64,000 bases of DNA. Source: Longimicrobiales bacterium (lineage in GTDB: Bacteria > Gemmatimonadota > Gemmatimonadetes > Longimicrobiales > Gaopeijiaceae). Positions 1 through 9,007 of the stretch are shown one piece after another (the first letter of the stretch is position 1; the number at the start of each line of letters is the position of its first letter). The stretch covers positions 1,033,340-1,097,339 of the forward strand of contig OX638356.1 in the NCBI GenBank assembly GCA_951813395.1. Direction: 5' to 3'. The position numbers were made by a program, and so were the translations under genes. The notes under the pieces are model-generated. The model made no database searches. It was not told where the DNA came from and was given only the letters and a program-made list of their open reading frames with translations.

Positions 1-240
1 GGCGGCGTACTGGAGCGGCGGCGTCTCCTCCCAGAGCTCGGATCCGGCCAGGTAGACCTCGCCGGTGCGGGAGTTCTCGGCCAGGTCGCCGTTCATCCGC
101 CGCATCAGATCCCGGCGGTACGCCTCCGCGGCCGTCGCAAAGTGCCGATGCTGCTCTACATCGGTCCCGGCCAGTCCCATCGACAGCGTGCGCACCGCCA
201 GCAACGGCGCCACCACCGCGAGCGTCTCGTGCACGGCGCC
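1..240 (-). pseudogene. C-terminal continuation of the NosY-like ABC permease, beyond an in-frame stop
   Basis: Read in the same frame as the permease at 241..1290, the 80 codons after its TAG stop stay open to the window edge. They encode text typical of the DUF3526 end of this permease family, including PLLAVRTLSMGLAGTD, HRHFATAAEAYRRDL, and SELWEETPPLQY. The gene therefore looks like one reading frame split by a single stop codon, with its true end lying outside the window. Whether this is real gene decay, stop read-through or a base-calling error cannot be told from the sequence. Confidence 0.75.
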
Positions 241-1290
241 CTAGCGCTCGAAGGTGTCCCACAACGCGCCGTAGTTGCGGTCGAAGATCCGGTTGCCGAA
301 CTCCTCGCTCTCCTGCAGATAGACAGCCACCGCATTCACGGGCAGATCCTCGACCCGCTCCGCTCCGTGCTCGGCCAGCAGGCGCGCGGTCGACGCGTCC
401 AGGTCCGGCCGGTGGATGTCCTCCACGCCGGAGGCCATCTCGCGTTCGATGTTGCGGGCGAACTCGATTGCCGATGGCGTCGGGTGCAGCCACTTCGACA
501 GATCCACCGCGACACGAGGCGCCACCAGCCCGTTCACCACCCACACGCCGAGCAGGATCGCCAGCGCGGTGCGCGCCGAGCGCGCCCAGGCGGACACGGC
601 CAGGGAGAGCGCCAGGAAGGCGGTGAAGTAGGCAAGGTAGACGGCGGCCAGGACGGCACCGCGGGCAATCGGGGATGCCGCCGGACCGGGGCTCCCGACA
701 ACCAGGGCCGCCGCGCCCACCAGTGCCGCCGGAACCAGCAGCAACGCCAGCGCCCCGGCTACGCCCAGCGCCTTTCCCAGAGCCAGCTCTCGCCGGCCGA
801 TTCCGGTGGCCAGCAACTGGCGCAGCGTGCCCCGCTCCCGCTCGCCGGCGAGCGCGCCGAAGGTGAGCAGGATGATGAGCAGGGGCACGAGGTGCTGCAG
901 CACCTGCGCCGCCGTCAGTACCCCGATGCGCTGGGCTGCCGTTGCATCCTGCGCCGGGCGCAGAAGGAAGTCGTTCTGCCGGTGCGCCTCGAGCCAGACC
1001 GAGGTGCCGGTGTAGGGATCGACGCCCTCGTCGACAAAGGACAGCGCCAGCCTCGGCTTGAACGCGTACATGCCGTAGTGGGCCGCCGAATGGGGATTCT
1101 TCTCGCCCTGCGACTCCCAGTGGTCGCGGGCGGTGTCCTGCGCGGCCGCGTGCTCCTGCTGCGCGCTGCGTGCCTGAACCCACCCGTGGCCCAGGGAAAC
1201 CAGCAGGAGCGCGCCCACCAGGACCGAGCACCAGCGGAAGCGCCCGTCCCGGAGGATGTCCGTGAACTCCTTGCGTACTATGTGCTTCAT
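241..1290 (-). CDS. ABC transporter permease (NosY/DUF3526-like), prematurely terminated
   Basis: This encodes a 349-residue inner-membrane permease of the type paired with NosF-like ATPases, often linked to multicopper enzyme or copper handling. It has an N-terminal membrane segment (about residues 22-40), a long periplasmic loop, then a cluster of hydrophobic helices with the GERERGTLRQLLATG coupling motif near residue 150, and a C-terminal soluble part. It starts 9 bp downstream of the ATPase stop, so the two are co-transcribed. The frame ends at TAG (241-243) but continues open with clear family sequence to base 1, so this product is a truncation of a roughly 430+ residue protein. The simplest explanation is CAG to TAG, since a Gln would fit there. 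The substrate is not predictable from sequence. Confidence 0.85.
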   Translation of the reverse strand: MKHIVRKEFTDILRDGRFRWCSVLVGALLLVSLGHGWVQARSAQQEHAAAQDTARDHWESQGEKNPHSAAHYGMYAFKPRLALSFVDEGVDPYTGTSVWLEAHRQNDFLLRPAQDATAAQRIGVLTAAQVLQHLVPLLIILLTFGALAGERERGTLRQLLATGIGRRELALGKALGVAGALALLLVPAALVGAAALVVGSPGPAASPIARGAVLAAVYLAYFTAFLALSLAVSAWARSARTALAILLGVWVVNGLVAPRVAVDLSKWLHPTPSAIEFARNIEREMASGVEDIHRPDLDASTARLLAEHGAERVEDLPVNAVAVYLQESEEFGNRIFDRNYGALWDTFER

Positions 1291-1299
1291 CGTCGTCTC

Positions 1300-2067
1300 C
1301 TAGTCGTGCATGTGCTTCAGATAGATGCGCTCGAGATCCGCGTGGCCGATCTCTTCGGTGCCCATCTCCGTGACCAGGCGTCCGTAGCGCATGATGCCCA
1401 CGCGCGTCCCTGTCTCCTTGGCGCGAAACAGATCGTGGGTCGCCATCAGCACCGCGACGCCGCGATCCTTGAGCCGTTCGATCAGCTCGGAGAACTCGTT
1501 GGAGGCCTGCGGGTCGAGACCGGAGGTCGGCTCGTCGAGAAGCAGCGCGTCGGCCTCCTTGGCGATCGCGATCGCGATGCCGACCTTCTGCCGCATGCCC
1601 TTGGAGTACCCGGACACGCGGTCCTGGACCGCGGCGCGCTGAAGTCCCGCTTCGACCAGGATGTCGGTGAGCCGGTCCGGGGACAGCGATCCCCTCCCGC
1701 CCAGAGCGGCGAAGTACTCCAGGTTCTCCAGGCCGCTCAGGTTGCGGTAGAGCATGACCTGCTCGGGGATATACGCGATCCGCTGTTTCGTCTCGCGGTC
1801 GTGGGCGGACACGTCCAGGCCGGCGATCAGCGCCTGCCCGGATGTGGGCGCCACGAATCCGAGGAAGAGGTTGATGGTGGTGGTCTTGCCCGCCCCGTTG
1901 GGGCCGAGGAGGCAGTAGACCTCTCCGGGGGCTATGGCCAGGTCGAGGGAGTCGAGGGCCCGGGTCGCGCCGTAGTTCTTGCTGAGGCCTCGGGCTTCGA
2001 GAAGGGGCGTGGGCCCATTCCCGGATTCGGCGGCGTGCCGAGATGCGGGCATATGCATGGATTCCAT
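1300..2067 (-). CDS. ABC transporter ATP-binding protein (NosF/CcmA-like)
   Basis: This is a 255-residue cytoplasmic ATPase that powers the adjacent permease. Walker A GPNGAGKT is at residues 55-62, the signature is the variant YSKGMRQK (154-161), Walker B LLLDEP is near 175-180, and the switch His sits in MATHD near 211. Such YSKGMRQK signatures are usual in NosF-like and Nat-like exporters. The ATG at 2067 has a weak GAGAG upstream; a second ATG four codons later is possible. The first 20 residues are not conserved family sequence. It lies 78 bp downstream of the small exported protein and 9 bp upstream of the permease, and is probably transcribed from the promoter at 2544-2572. Confidence 0.93.
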   Translation of the reverse strand: MESMHMPASRHAAESGNGPTPLLEARGLSKNYGATRALDSLDLAIAPGEVYCLLGPNGAGKTTTINLFLGFVAPTSGQALIAGLDVSAHDRETKQRIAYIPEQVMLYRNLSGLENLEYFAALGGRGSLSPDRLTDILVEAGLQRAAVQDRVSGYSKGMRQKVGIAIAIAKEADALLLDEPTSGLDPQASNEFSELIERLKDRGVAVLMATHDLFRAKETGTRVGIMRYGRLVTEMGTEEIGHADLERIYLKHMHD

Positions 2068-2145
2068 CTCTCGTGTTGGGTGCGCCGTCGCGGACGCAAC
2101 CAGCTACAGGGGTCGGCCGACGGACGGGTCGGCCGGATGACTCCG

Positions 2146-2463
2146 CTAGAGAGAGATGAAGAGAGGCGGGGCGCGGCTGCGGCGAGGGGCGAGATCGATG
2201 ATCCCGGGAACGAACCGGCGCCCGCGGAATGCGGGAGTCCGCAGCAGACTCGATCCCCCGAGGCTCGGAGTACCCGAGACGATGGTCGATCCAGGGTTGT
2301 GGACGACCTGGCACACCGAACACGCGCCCGGAGAATCGGGGCCGTCGCCGTGCGTGTGGGAACCTTCCGCGGAGTTGACGAGGAGGAGGGAGAGGATGAC
2401 CGCCATTCCGGTCGTCGCACGCACGCGGTCCCGAGATCTCGCTGGATCAAACAGGTGCGCCAC
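2146..2463 (-). CDS. small exported His/Cys protein, DUF2946-like
   Basis: The product is about 105 residues. It has one hydrophobic segment (MAVILSLLLVNS) followed by a short metal-binding-looking stretch, HTHGD then CSVCQVVH, and a basic proline-rich tail ending RAPP. This layout resembles DUF2946-type proteins that accompany copper-related genes in Gram-negative bacteria; the match is by eye only. A GTG at 2478 is also in frame, but the GTG at 2463 is preferred because GGAGGA (2471-2476) sits 7 bp upstream of it. It is the first gene after the predicted promoter and precedes the NosF-like ATPase, which fits a metal-related transport unit. Confidence 0.55.
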   Translation of the reverse strand: MAHLFDPARSRDRVRATTGMAVILSLLLVNSAEGSHTHGDGPDSPGACSVCQVVHNPGSTIVSGTPSLGGSSLLRTPAFRGRRFVPGIIDLAPRRSRAPPLFISL

Positions 2464-2543
2464 CGTTCGCTCCTCCACCTCGCGGACCTCCCATTCACCT
2501 GCCTTCGACCGTCTCCTGGACGATCGGGGACACGCCGAACGCT

Positions 2544-2572
2544 ACTGTAGCGCGCTGGTCCGGAGCGGTCAA
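2544..2572 (-). promoter_or_regulatory. sigma70-type promoter for the ABC transporter operon
   Basis: On the minus strand TTGACC (2567-2572, 5 of 6 consensus) is separated by exactly 17 bp from TACAGT (2544-2549, 4 of 6). Transcription would start near 2536, about 70 bp upstream of the first start codon. It is the clearest promoter seen in the window. It sits between the amidohydrolase stop and the small exported protein. Confidence 0.6.
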
Positions 2573-2579
2573 TACATGC

Positions 2580-5500
2580 TCAGTTCCCCGGCCGCCAGCG
2601 GCTGACCGGCAGCGTGTCCGTCTTCATGATTTCGTCGTTGACCCAGTAGTAGGATCCGAACGGCCGGGGCGACGGCCACACTTCGTCCATCGTGGCTGCG
2701 TCGTACAGGACTCCGTCCTTCATCACCAGATCGATGTCCAGCGTGTTCTCGATGTCGTCGAGCGGATTCGACCCCAGCACCATCAGGTCCGCGTACTTGC
2801 CCGGTGATAGGCTCCCAAGGTCCTCCTGAAGCCCGATCATGCGGGCCCCGTGCACGCTGGCGACCTCGAGGGCTCCGAGCGGTCCCAGCGCCTCGGCGTA
2901 CATCCACACCTCCCAGTGCGAGGCCGGTCCGTGCTGCTGACCGTGGGACCCGATGCCGCCATAGCCGCCCGCGGCGATTACGTCGGCAAGCCCTTCGGCT
3001 ACGAGCTTGAAGCCGTAGTCGGTCTCGGGGCGCATCATGCGTCGGCGAGCGTGCGGGATCAGGTGGCGCCATGGGAGCCAGCGCCGGCTCTTCTCGTCCA
3101 GCCAGGTGTCTTCGCGCTGGAAGAAGTATTCCTCGCTCCACGGGGCCGATCCCCCCACGACGACGGTTGGCGAGTAGTAGAATCCGGCCTGCCCCAGGAA
3201 GCGTGAGACGTCGGAATAGATGGGGAACTGCACGAGCGCGTGCTCGAAACCCGCGTGCCCGTCCATGACGAGGCCGATGTTGTGGGACAGGTCGAAGTTG
3301 CCCCCTTCGGACGTGGCGATCATGCCGCGCTCGCGGGCCGCGTCCACGAGCCACTGGGCCCGCCGCCGGTTCGGCTGGAGGTACTGCTTGATGCTCTCGG
3401 CTCCCCAGTTCTGCAGTCGCGCGGCCTGGTGGTCCGCGTCCTCGCGCGAGACCACGTCGGCCTTCCAGGGGGTGTCGCCCGCGGTCAGGGTTTCGCCGGT
3501 CGCGTAGATGCGCGGCCCGACCATCCGGCCCGCCTGCACCAGGTCCTTTGTGCTCCAGACATTGGCCGACCACGCGGCCGGGTCGCGCGTGGTCGTCACG
3601 CCGTAGGCCAGGTAGGCGGCGTGCTCGAAGCCCCGCTCCGGCAGGAGTCCGGCGGACTGGCGGTTGTGGTGTCCGTGCACGTCGATCCAGCCCGGAATGA
3701 CGGTCTTGCCGGTGCCGTCGATCGCGTGGTCCGCGCCGGAGGTGTCGCATGTGCCGACGCAGACGATGCGCCCCTGGGCGGTCACGACGTCGGCCCCCTC
3801 GATCACGCCGGCGTCGTCAAGGGTGACCACGCGTGCGTTCGTGATGGCCACGGACCCTTCCGGGACGCTCCGCGGGACGGTGAGGCGGAGGTCGGTGGTC
3901 GACGTCTCGCCGTTGGCCAGGTCATGGGTCGCGTAGAGCGTGCCGCCGCCCCCGAACTCCAGCGTCGAGGCGTCGCGCCAGCGCGGGAAGAGTCCGCCCT
4001 GGGTCGTCAACCGCGTGACGGGCAGACTTCCCCCTTTGCGCGAAATCGCGGGTACCGCATCCGGGGAACGCGCCGCCGGCAGCGGAGCCACGAAGATGTC
4101 GCCCACGGTGACAAAGGCCACGCTGGTGGCGTCCGGAGACGCTACAGCCTCCACGGAAGGGGGCAGGCGCACGTGTTCCCGTCGGTCCGCGCCGTCGGCA
4201 GTGACGGAAACCAGGGTGCCGCCGCTCACGAAATAGATGCGACCGTCCTGGCCCCAGCTGGCCAGCGGGGCCAGCGCTCCCATCTCGCGGGAGACCCTCA
4301 CGATGGCCGTGCCGGCCGACGGGTCCCCCTGTGCCCCGGCCCCGCCTCCACTCCCGCCCACCCGAAACCGCACCAGCTCGTGCCACGGGTTGTCCTCCGG
4401 GGTGCGGCCGCGCGCCGTCGCCCCCGCGCTCCGCGCCACGAGAATCTCGCTGCCGTCCGGACTCCACACCGGGTTCATGTACTCGGCGGGCCGGTCCGAG
4501 ACCCGCGTCGGTTCGCCGCCATCGGCCGGGACGCGCCACAGGTGGCCGCCGTCGGCCCAGTCGAAGGTGGTAAACGCGACCTCGGTGCCGTCCGGGGACC
4601 ACGCCGGCGCGTATTCGAAGCCCTCGAAGGAATCGGGGGTGAGCCGGCGGGGTTCACCGCCCGACGCATCCTGCACCCACAGCTTGCCCACGCCCTCGAA
4701 GACGATGTGCTGCCCGTCGCGCGACCCTGTGGGCCAGCGCAGAAAGCGCGCGTCGAACGTCCCGTCGGGAATGCTCCTCGTGCCGTACGCCATTTCCGAG
4801 ATCGTACGCTGGACGCGCGCGGTGAACGGCACGGTCCCCACGCTGCCGCTGGCGGGGTCCAGAACCCGTATGCCTCCGCCCTGCGACAGGTAGATGCGGC
4901 TGCCGTCGGCGGACCACGTGAACCGGGGGAGAATCGGCCCCGCCCGGGTGATCTCCTGGGACATGTCCCACTCCACGGGGTCCATGATCAGGCGCTCGGT
5001 ACCGTCCTCCAGGTCCCGCAGCCAGAGCCCGGTCCGCGGGCCGAAGACGTGTCCGCGGAACTCCAGGAGACCGTCGGGGATTCTTCGTCCGAACGCGAGA
5101 AAACGCCCGTCGGGGGAGACTTCGGGGGCGAATGCGCCGCCGCTCGTCATGCGCCCCTGCTGCATGGACTGTCCGCTGGTGATGCGGGTGACTTCTCCGG
5201 TGGCCAGTTCCAGCCGCCGGATCTGAAAGTCGCCCTTCGACGAGTCCTGCCCGCCGTAGGGGAGGATCGATCCCACGAACTGGTGGGAATACAGATACCG
5301 TCCGTCGGGCGAGACCGATGGCCAGCCCGGCATCTCGGTGGTGTACGGGACGAGCTCGATTCCGGTGCCACCGTCGCGGTGGTACATGAACAGGCCGTAG
5401 GAGAAGAGCCCGCCGGCGTTCATGTCGGTCTGCCGCACCACGATGTACTGGCCGTCCGGGGTCCACACCGGCTCCGACGCGCGGATGTTGATGTTCGTGA

Positions 5501-5900
5501 ACACGGGACGCGGATCCGTGCCGTCGGCGTTCATGATCCAGAGGTTGTTCTGGCCTTCGCGGTCCGAAATGAACGCGATCTCCGAGCCGTCGGGCGAGAA
5601 GACGGGGTGGATGTTGAGCGCGAGATCGGAGTCCTGGGTTATGCTGGCGGCCTCGCCGCCGCCCGGCGGCATTCTGTAGATGTGGCCGAGCAGGTCGAAG
5701 ACGAGCCAGCTTCCGTCCGGCGAGACATCGACCGACATCCAGGTGCCCTCGGTCGTGGTGAAGGCGATCTCGCGGGTCTCGCCGCGGGGCTCCGTGATGT
5801 CCCAGTCGGCGGGGGTCTGGGCGGACGCCGGGGTCGGGCTCAGGGCGGCGGCGAGTGCGACGGCGAGCGCGATGGCGAGCGCGGGGGTTGGGTTTGGCAC
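2580..5900 (-). CDS. secreted TolB-like propeller/amidohydrolase fusion protein
   Basis: The product is about 1106 residues and is exported: the first 29 residues form a signal peptide ending ASAQT. The N-terminal two thirds carry many SPDGS/SADGS repeats (PD40/TolB-type beta-propeller). The C-terminal third is an amidohydrolase-superfamily TIM barrel with the metal motif DVHGHH near residue 740 and a typical KYADLMVLGSNPL end. Proteins with this architecture are annotated as periplasmic amidohydrolases or imidazolonepropionase-like enzymes, but the substrate is unknown. The start is GTG at 5900, chosen because AAGGAGG lies 6 bp upstream and the signal peptide begins there; the frame stays open further upstream without signal-like sequence. 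It is divergent from the S9 peptidase at 6073, with 172 bp between them. Confidence 0.9.
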   Translation of the reverse strand: MPNPTPALAIALAVALAAALSPTPASAQTPADWDITEPRGETREIAFTTTEGTWMSVDVSPDGSWLVFDLLGHIYRMPPGGGEAASITQDSDLALNIHPVFSPDGSEIAFISDREGQNNLWIMNADGTDPRPVFTNINIRASEPVWTPDGQYIVVRQTDMNAGGLFSYGLFMYHRDGGTGIELVPYTTEMPGWPSVSPDGRYLYSHQFVGSILPYGGQDSSKGDFQIRRLELATGEVTRITSGQSMQQGRMTSGGAFAPEVSPDGRFLAFGRRIPDGLLEFRGHVFGPRTGLWLRDLEDGTERLIMDPVEWDMSQEITRAGPILPRFTWSADGSRIYLSQGGGIRVLDPASGSVGTVPFTARVQRTISEMAYGTRSIPDGTFDARFLRWPTGSRDGQHIVFEGVGKLWVQDASGGEPRRLTPDSFEGFEYAPAWSPDGTEVAFTTFDWADGGHLWRVPADGGEPTRVSDRPAEYMNPVWSPDGSEILVARSAGATARGRTPEDNPWHELVRFRVGGSGGGAGAQGDPSAGTAIVRVSREMGALAPLASWGQDGRIYFVSGGTLVSVTADGADRREHVRLPPSVEAVASPDATSVAFVTVGDIFVAPLPAARSPDAVPAISRKGGSLPVTRLTTQGGLFPRWRDASTLEFGGGGTLYATHDLANGETSTTDLRLTVPRSVPEGSVAITNARVVTLDDAGVIEGADVVTAQGRIVCVGTCDTSGADHAIDGTGKTVIPGWIDVHGHHNRQSAGLLPERGFEHAAYLAYGVTTTRDPAAWSANVWSTKDLVQAGRMVGPRIYATGETLTAGDTPWKADVVSREDADHQAARLQNWGAESIKQYLQPNRRRAQWLVDAARERGMIATSEGGNFDLSHNIGLVMDGHAGFEHALVQFPIYSDVSRFLGQAGFYYSPTVVVGGSAPWSEEYFFQREDTWLDEKSRRWLPWRHLIPHARRRMMRPETDYGFKLVAEGLADVIAAGGYGGIGSHGQQHGPASHWEVWMYAEALGPLGALEVASVHGARMIGLQEDLGSLSPGKYADLMVLGSNPLDDIENTLDIDLVMKDGVLYDAATMDEVWPSPRPFGSYYWVNDEIMKTDTLPVSRWRPGN

Positions 5901-6072
5901 CTGATGCCTCCTTGCGTGGGGGCTGGAGAAAGTCGCATCCGACGCGGCGGGCCGCGAGAGTCCGATCCCTTGGGGAGAACTGCCCCTGTCGGGTTTGCCG
6001 CCGTGTCCCCACGTTATCGTTCCCCGCCAGTCGCCAGTGAAGCCCCTCAAAAAGGACGGACAGGAGGAAGTC

Positions 6073-8778
6073 ATGATCCGCCTCGCTTCTCGAAGCACGC
6101 TCGCCAGCAGAATTCCCCGCACGTTCCTTGCCCTGTTGGCATTTTTTGCCATCGCCCTGCCCGGCCGTGTGTTGTCGGCCCAGGATGCCGGCGACGGCGC
6201 CAATCAGGTTCCGCCGAGCGCGGCCGAAAGGATTCTCGCGGCCAAGGACTGGGTGCAGCCGCCCGCAGAGATCGCCGACGCCGTGCTCGCGCCGCGCTAC
6301 CTGAACGTGACGCTCAACCAGCGCAGCCCGGACGGGCGCTGGTTCCTCCACGAGGTCGGCGACGGCCCGGTCACAATGGATCGCTTCTCGCGTCCGTTCG
6401 ACGAGCTCGGCGGCCAGTTCTTCGAGCCCCAGGCGAATCGGCACCGCAGACTCTCCACGCGGAGTTCCGCCGGGCTGCAGGTGATCTCGGCGGCCGACGG
6501 ATCCGTCACGGACATCGAGGTCCCGAGCGACGCCCGGGTCTCCGCTCCGCAGTGGTCACCGGACGGGTCCCGGATCGCCTTCTACGTCCACTTCGACGAT
6601 GCCACGCACATCCAGGTGGCCGACCCGGAGAGCGGCGATTCGCGGCAGGTCACCCGCGACCCCGTGCTCGCTACCATGGTCACCACCTTCCAGTGGACCT
6701 CCGGCGGCGACGAGATCGCGACCGTGCTCGTTCCCGAGGATCGCCCGTCCCGTCCCATGGCGCCGGGCGTCCCGAGCGGCCCGCAGGTCAAGCAGACGGA
6801 AGACGGGAAGAACGTGCTGCGGACGTACGCGAGCCTGATGGCGACGCCCCATGACGAAGCGCTGCTCAAGTGGCACGTCACCGGTCAGCTGGCCACGATC
6901 GCGGTCGACAACCGGCGCGTCACCACCGTCGGCGAGCCGGCGTTGATCCGCAGCTTCGACTTTTCGCCGGACGGACAGCACGCGCGCGTCACCACGATGA
7001 TCGAGCCGTTCAGCTACATCGTCCCGGTTACCAGCTTCGGCCGCATCGAAGAGATCTGGGACCGCGACGGCAACGTGCTTGCCGAGATCGAGGAGACCGA
7101 ACTCAACACGGGCATTCGCGGCGCCCCGTCCGCCCCCGGAGTCGCGGGTGACGAGGAGGAGGCCGACCGCCGCCAGATGGCTTGGCGCGAGGACGGGGCC
7201 GGGCTCGTCTTCCTGCAGATGGAGCCCGAGCCGGAAGGGGAAGAGGGCGAGGACGCTGCCGAGGAAGAGGACGAGGACGAGCGTCCCGACGCCCGCCGCA
7301 AGGATCGCGTGGTGCTCTGGTCGCCGCCGTTCGGCGAAGAGGACACGACGATCCTCTACGAGAGCGACCGGCGCATGGCCAATCATCGCTACACGGCCGA
7401 CTACGGGTGGCTCTTCGTCACCCAGCGGCCCGGTGGGGGCGGGGGTGGCCCGGCGGCCTTCGGCGGGGGCGGCGCGCGCGGCACGGTGACCGAGTATGCC
7501 GTCCGGCTGGACGATCCCGAAACGCGCTACACGATCAGCGAGTGGGACTCCGACGACTTCTACGCCAATCCGGGCTCGCTGCTGATGAGCGGCGGGCGCG
7601 CGGGCGGAGGCGCCGTCTTCCGCTTCGGGGGCGGCGGTGGCGGGGGTGCCGGCAACCAGTTCGTCGAGATCACGGGGGAGGACGGGACCGAATCCGTCTT
7701 CCTGATGGGGACGCAGTACTCCGAGGATCCGCTGGCGGAGTCGCCCAGGTCGTTCATGGACCGCGTCGACATTCGCACGGGCGACAGGGAACGCGTCTAC
7801 GAGAGCTCCAACGACGGCGAATCCGAGCGCATCACTTCGGTGCTGGACGCCGCCGCGGGCCGCTTCGTCGTGCACCGCGAGAGCCCGACCGAAATCGGCC
7901 AGTCGTTCCTGGTCGACGGCGACACGCGCACGCAGCTGACGAGCAACGTCGACTACACGCCCGACCTCACCAACGCGCCGCGCCAGCGCTTCACGGTCGA
8001 GCGACCCGACGGCTTCAGCTTCCTGGTGAACGTGACGCTGCCTCCGGACTTCGAGGAAGGCCAGGAGCGCCCGGCAATGTTCTGGTTCTACCCGCGCGAA
8101 TACGAGGACCAGGAGTCGTACGACGAGGGCGCCCGGACCTTCAACAAGAACGCCTTCCCCAACTTCGGGACCCGGTCGATCGAGTACCTCGTGCGGCTCG
8201 GGTACGTCGTGGTCGAGCCCGATGCTCCGATCGTGGGCGAGGCCGGACGGATCAACAACAACTACCAGCACGATCTGCGCAACAACCTCGCCGCCGTGAT
8301 CGACGAACTCGACGCGCGCGGAATCATCGACCGCCGCAGGCTGGGTCTGGGTGGCCATTCCTACGGTGCCTTCGGTACGGTCAACGCCATGGTCCACACG
8401 CCCTTCTTCAAGGCTGGGATCGCGGGCGACGGCAACTACAACCGCACCTTCACTCCCCTGGGATTCCAGCGGGAGCGCCGCCACTTCTGGGACGCGCGCG
8501 AGGTCTACCTGGGGATGTCGCCGTTCGTTTACGCCAACAACCTGACCGGCGCGCTGCTCCTCTACCACGGCATGCACGACCAGAACGTGGGCACGGCCCC
8601 GGACCATTCGCCGCGCCTCTTCCACGCCCTCAACGGGCTGGGCAAGGATGCGGCGATGTATCTCTATCCGTTCGAGGACCACGGACCCGCGACCAGGGAG
8701 ACGCTGCTCGACCTGTGGGCGCGCTGGGCCGCGTGGCTGGACGTACACCTTGCGGAGCAGGAGAGGCCGGTGACCTGA
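6073..8778 (+). CDS. secreted S9 family prolyl oligopeptidase, glutamyl-peptidase (S9D)-like
   Basis: This is a 901-residue exported serine peptidase with a signal peptide over residues 1-36 (cleavage near LSAQ). A beta-propeller fills the first two thirds and an alpha/beta-hydrolase domain the rest. The catalytic triad is visible: Ser763 in GGHSYGAFG, Asp836 in GMHDQNVG and His870 in EDHGP. Length and the GGHSYGAF motif best match the S9D glutamyl endopeptidase-like group. Unusual features are an acidic insert near residue 380 and two glycine-rich inserts near 455 and 520. The ATG has AGGAGG (6062-6067) 5-6 bp upstream. A truncated mtnA follows 19 bp downstream. Confidence 0.93.
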   Translation: MIRLASRSTLASRIPRTFLALLAFFAIALPGRVLSAQDAGDGANQVPPSAAERILAAKDWVQPPAEIADAVLAPRYLNVTLNQRSPDGRWFLHEVGDGPVTMDRFSRPFDELGGQFFEPQANRHRRLSTRSSAGLQVISAADGSVTDIEVPSDARVSAPQWSPDGSRIAFYVHFDDATHIQVADPESGDSRQVTRDPVLATMVTTFQWTSGGDEIATVLVPEDRPSRPMAPGVPSGPQVKQTEDGKNVLRTYASLMATPHDEALLKWHVTGQLATIAVDNRRVTTVGEPALIRSFDFSPDGQHARVTTMIEPFSYIVPVTSFGRIEEIWDRDGNVLAEIEETELNTGIRGAPSAPGVAGDEEEADRRQMAWREDGAGLVFLQMEPEPEGEEGEDAAEEEDEDERPDARRKDRVVLWSPPFGEEDTTILYESDRRMANHRYTADYGWLFVTQRPGGGGGGPAAFGGGGARGTVTEYAVRLDDPETRYTISEWDSDDFYANPGSLLMSGGRAGGGAVFRFGGGGGGGAGNQFVEITGEDGTESVFLMGTQYSEDPLAESPRSFMDRVDIRTGDRERVYESSNDGESERITSVLDAAAGRFVVHRESPTEIGQSFLVDGDTRTQLTSNVDYTPDLTNAPRQRFTVERPDGFSFLVNVTLPPDFEEGQERPAMFWFYPREYEDQESYDEGARTFNKNAFPNFGTRSIEYLVRLGYVVVEPDAPIVGEAGRINNNYQHDLRNNLAAVIDELDARGIIDRRRLGLGGHSYGAFGTVNAMVHTPFFKAGIAGDGNYNRTFTPLGFQRERRHFWDAREVYLGMSPFVYANNLTGALLLYHGMHDQNVGTAPDHSPRLFHALNGLGKDAAMYLYPFEDHGPATRETLLDLWARWAAWLDVHLAEQERPVT

Positions 8779-8797
8779 TCGGCGGAGGGGAGGCCGA

Positions 8798-8977
8798 ATG
8801 AAGGTCGGCGGCGTCCCCTACCGCGCGATCTTCACAGGGGGCGACGGGAGGGGGGTCCGGGTCATCGACCAGACCCTCCTTCCGCACCGGTTCGAGACCG
8901 TCCTATCCGCTCGCCCTTGCGGCCCGAGATGTTCGGGCGCGGAGGAGCCTGACGTCAGCATCGCGGCACGCTATTGA
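8798..8977 (+). pseudogene. mtnA: truncated mtnA (methylthioribose-1-phosphate isomerase) N-terminal fragment
   Basis: This 59-codon frame begins with a good ribosome site (GGAGGGG, 8784-8790). Its first 35 residues match the start of S-methyl-5-thioribose-1-phosphate isomerase: MKVGGVPYR, then VRVIDQTLLPHRFETV. The normal enzyme has about 340-370 residues. After FETV the sequence leaves the family and stops at TGA 8975. The catalytic part is absent both here and on the far side of the next two genes. The break lies within roughly 8901-8975, directly upstream of the DUF4143/NACHT gene pair, so that pair probably entered by insertion or recombination that destroyed mtnA. The gene is not expected to be functional. 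Confidence 0.8.
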
Positions 8978-8990
8978 GTATTTTCACTCA
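8975..8990. promoter_or_regulatory. short inverted repeat at the left edge of the NTPase/nuclease unit
   Basis: TGAGT (8975-8979) and ACTCA (8986-8990) are perfect inverted arms around ATTTTC. The surrounding 8971-9007 is strongly AT-rich in a GC-rich genome and lies 18-33 bp before the ATG of the ATPase gene. It could be an operator or part of a promoter. No convincing -35/-10 pair with 16-18 bp spacing was found. Confidence 0.3.
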
Positions 8991-9007
8991 GTAATTAGCT
9001 TATTCAC

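Noticed and set aside
142-2550. 802-codon plus-strand open frame across the ABC transporter operon
   Set aside because: It is antisense to genes with clear Walker motifs, is rich in Arg/Gly/Gln, and matches no family; GC-rich codon bias keeps antisense frames open.
3240-6854. 1204-codon plus-strand frame over the amidohydrolase gene
   Set aside because: Antisense to a protein with signal peptide, propeller repeats and metal motif; composition is that of a shadow frame.
6556-8748. 730-codon minus-strand frame over the S9 peptidase
   Set aside because: Antisense to a gene with an intact catalytic triad; low-complexity Arg/Val/Glu-rich composition.
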